The notes beneath the pieces are model-generated. The model did no database searches, was not told the origin of the DNA, and saw nothing but the letters and a program-made list of their open reading frames with translations. A DNA stretch of 6,828 bases, from NCBI GenBank assembly GCA_937890005.1, contig CALBZA010000023.1, forward strand, positions 1 through 6,828, read 5' to 3'. The position numbers and the translations under genes were made by a program. The DNA is from an uncultured Verrucomicrobia subdivision 3 bacterium (GTDB lineage Bacteria > Verrucomicrobiota > Verrucomicrobiia > Limisphaerales > DASXHY01). Positions 6,544 to 6,828 of the stretch are shown here, piece by piece. Numbering within the stretch: the first letter of the stretch is position 1; each line of letters starts with the position of its first letter.

Positions 6544-6545
6544 TG
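6324..6545 (-). pseudogene. Possible 3' remnant of a minus-strand gene, cut by the inverted-repeat element
   Basis: On the minus strand a frame is open from about 6545 to the TGA at 6324-6326. It reads ITNYIEASRSLLDALRPLEL and continues with PWLEGDKNQIWEAVQAIRP and PALRPLFKKAQLYLAPG, a sequence with the amphipathic helices and mixed composition of a real protein. Upstream the frame is closed by a TGA formed inside the first bases of the element that starts at 6544. The only start-like codon inside is TTG at 6510-6512, with no Shine-Dalgarno site. I read it as the tail of a gene whose 5' part was lost or displaced when the element inserted. I do not recognise the family. It could also be a chance open frame of about 73 codons. 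Confidence 0.35.
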
Positions 6546-6560
6546 TCACCGGGCAGATCA

Positions 6561-6596
6561 AAACCAGCCACTTGTGGGCGGATTAAACCGGCCACC
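6561..6596 (+). repeat. Direct repeats of the element's end motif
   Basis: AAACCAGCCACT (6561-6572) and AAACCGGCCACC (6585-6596) are two copies spaced 24 bp apart. One inverted copy lies at 6706-6717. Two sites on one side and one on the other would be an asymmetric set of transposase binding sites. Confidence 0.6.
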
Positions 6597-6623
6597 CAAA
6601 TCTGCGTAACTGAAACTGACCTT

Positions 6624-6691
6624 TTGAGAAAGTCTTCACAAACAAGTCCTTAAGAAGCACTTCGGGGATTTGTTTGTGAAGGCTTTCTCAA
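6624..6691. repeat. 26-bp inverted repeat forming a stable hairpin inside the element
   Basis: The arm 6624-6649 pairs with 6666-6691 at all 26 positions if two G-U pairs are allowed (G6646-T6669 and T6633-G6682). The 16-base loop contains a further GAAG/CTTC pairing (6654-6657 with 6660-6663). This lies centrally between the terminal repeats. Confidence 0.75.
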
Positions 6692-6758
6692 CTTACGTGA
6701 AATCAGGTGGCTGGTTTATTGTGCCCGTCCACAGCCATCCCACAGGATTTGAAAAAGA

Positions 6759-6825
6759 GGGCTGGAGTTTTTTGTTTGCTCCTGCCACACGGCAGGGATG
6801 AATAAAACCAAAAGGTCTCCAGCCC
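6759..6825. repeat. Second palindrome at the window edge
   Basis: GGGCTGGAG (6759-6767) pairs with CTCCAGCCC (6817-6825). CCTGCC (6781-6786) pairs with GGCAGG (6791-6796) around an ACAC loop, and T-rich and A-rich arms between them pair further. The result is a long hairpin of 67 nt, like a REP-type or terminator-like dispersed palindrome. No gene is visible next to it because the window ends at 6828. Confidence 0.55.
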
Positions 6826-6828
6826 GCA

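Larger units (their letters stand above)
6544..6733. mobile_element. 190-bp miniature inverted-repeat element with IS21-like ends
   Basis: The left end (6544 onward) reads TGT CAC CGGGCA, five bases, AAACCAGCCAC, TTG. The reverse complement of the right end (6733 backward) reads TGT GGA CGGGCA, four bases, AAACCAGCCAC, CTG. These are imperfect terminal inverted repeats of about 30 bp with TG...CA ends. The left end holds a second copy of the core, AAACCGGCCACC at 6585-6596, 24 bp from the first at 6561-6572. Multiple end repeats and TG...CA termini are known features of IS21-family elements, and the AAACCRGCCAC motif is familiar to me from such ends, but this family assignment is from memory. 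There is no ORF inside, so it would need a transposase in trans. No matching target duplication is visible (left flank ..TGATC, right flank GCCAT..), so the borders may be off by a few bases or the element may be old. Confidence 0.55.

Noticed and set aside
6212..6595. 127-codon minus-strand open frame
   Set aside because: It crosses the element border and has low-quality, Arg/Ser/Pro-rich composition. The other minus frame (6324-6545) looks more protein-like.
6351..6653. 100-codon + strand open frame downstream of the operon
   Set aside because: It runs through the inverted-repeat element and has no recognisable domain or ribosome binding site.
1..6828. CRISPR array, tRNA, rRNA or riboswitch
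   Set aside because: No regularly spaced direct repeats with unique spacers, no tRNA cloverleaf signatures and no conserved riboswitch core were noticed on reading both strands.

Overview
The window suggests a member of the Verrucomicrobiota, perhaps a Limisphaerales/Pedosphaera-type lineage. This is an inference. GC content is moderate, start codons are often GTG, several starts lack a Shine-Dalgarno site, and the large secreted Ig-like and RCC1-like proteins resemble ones I remember from that phylum. No rRNA, tRNA, CRISPR array or housekeeping gene is present to fix the taxonomy.

All confident genes lie on the + strand between 76 and 6203 and are tightly packed. First comes an ankyrin-repeat protein (76-792), then an unrecognised 179-residue protein (805-1344), both apparently cytoplasmic. 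After about 200 bp, which hold a long hairpin and a possible 68-codon ORF, comes a secreted block. It contains a 670-residue protein with a signal peptide and three bacterial Ig-like modules (1544-3556), a 468-residue protein with another Ig-like module but no signal peptide (3553-4959), and a secreted RCC1-type beta-propeller (4962-6203). Junctions in the secreted block are a 4-nt GTGA overlap and a 2-nt gap, so it should be one transcript. The 670- and 468-residue frames look like two halves of one 1138-residue secreted protein: restoring a single G at the junction joins them with no residue lost.

The region after 6203 has no intact gene. It holds a short minus-strand open frame that looks like the 3' remnant of a gene. 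This remnant stops exactly where a 190-bp element with terminal inverted repeats begins (6544-6733). The element has TG...CA ends and repeated AAACCRGCCAC motifs, reminiscent of IS21-family ends. It carries no ORF and encloses a 26-bp hairpin, so it looks like a miniature inverted-repeat element. A second, unrelated palindrome fills 6759-6825 at the window edge.

Functional picture (inference): a secreted, surface-type Ig/propeller apparatus sits downstream of two small cytoplasmic proteins, of which the ankyrin protein could be an immunity or partner protein. In Verrucomicrobiota I associate this Ig-type module with Rhs-like large secreted proteins, but no Rhs/YD repeats or toxin domain are visible here. 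The role of the locus is not established by the sequence.
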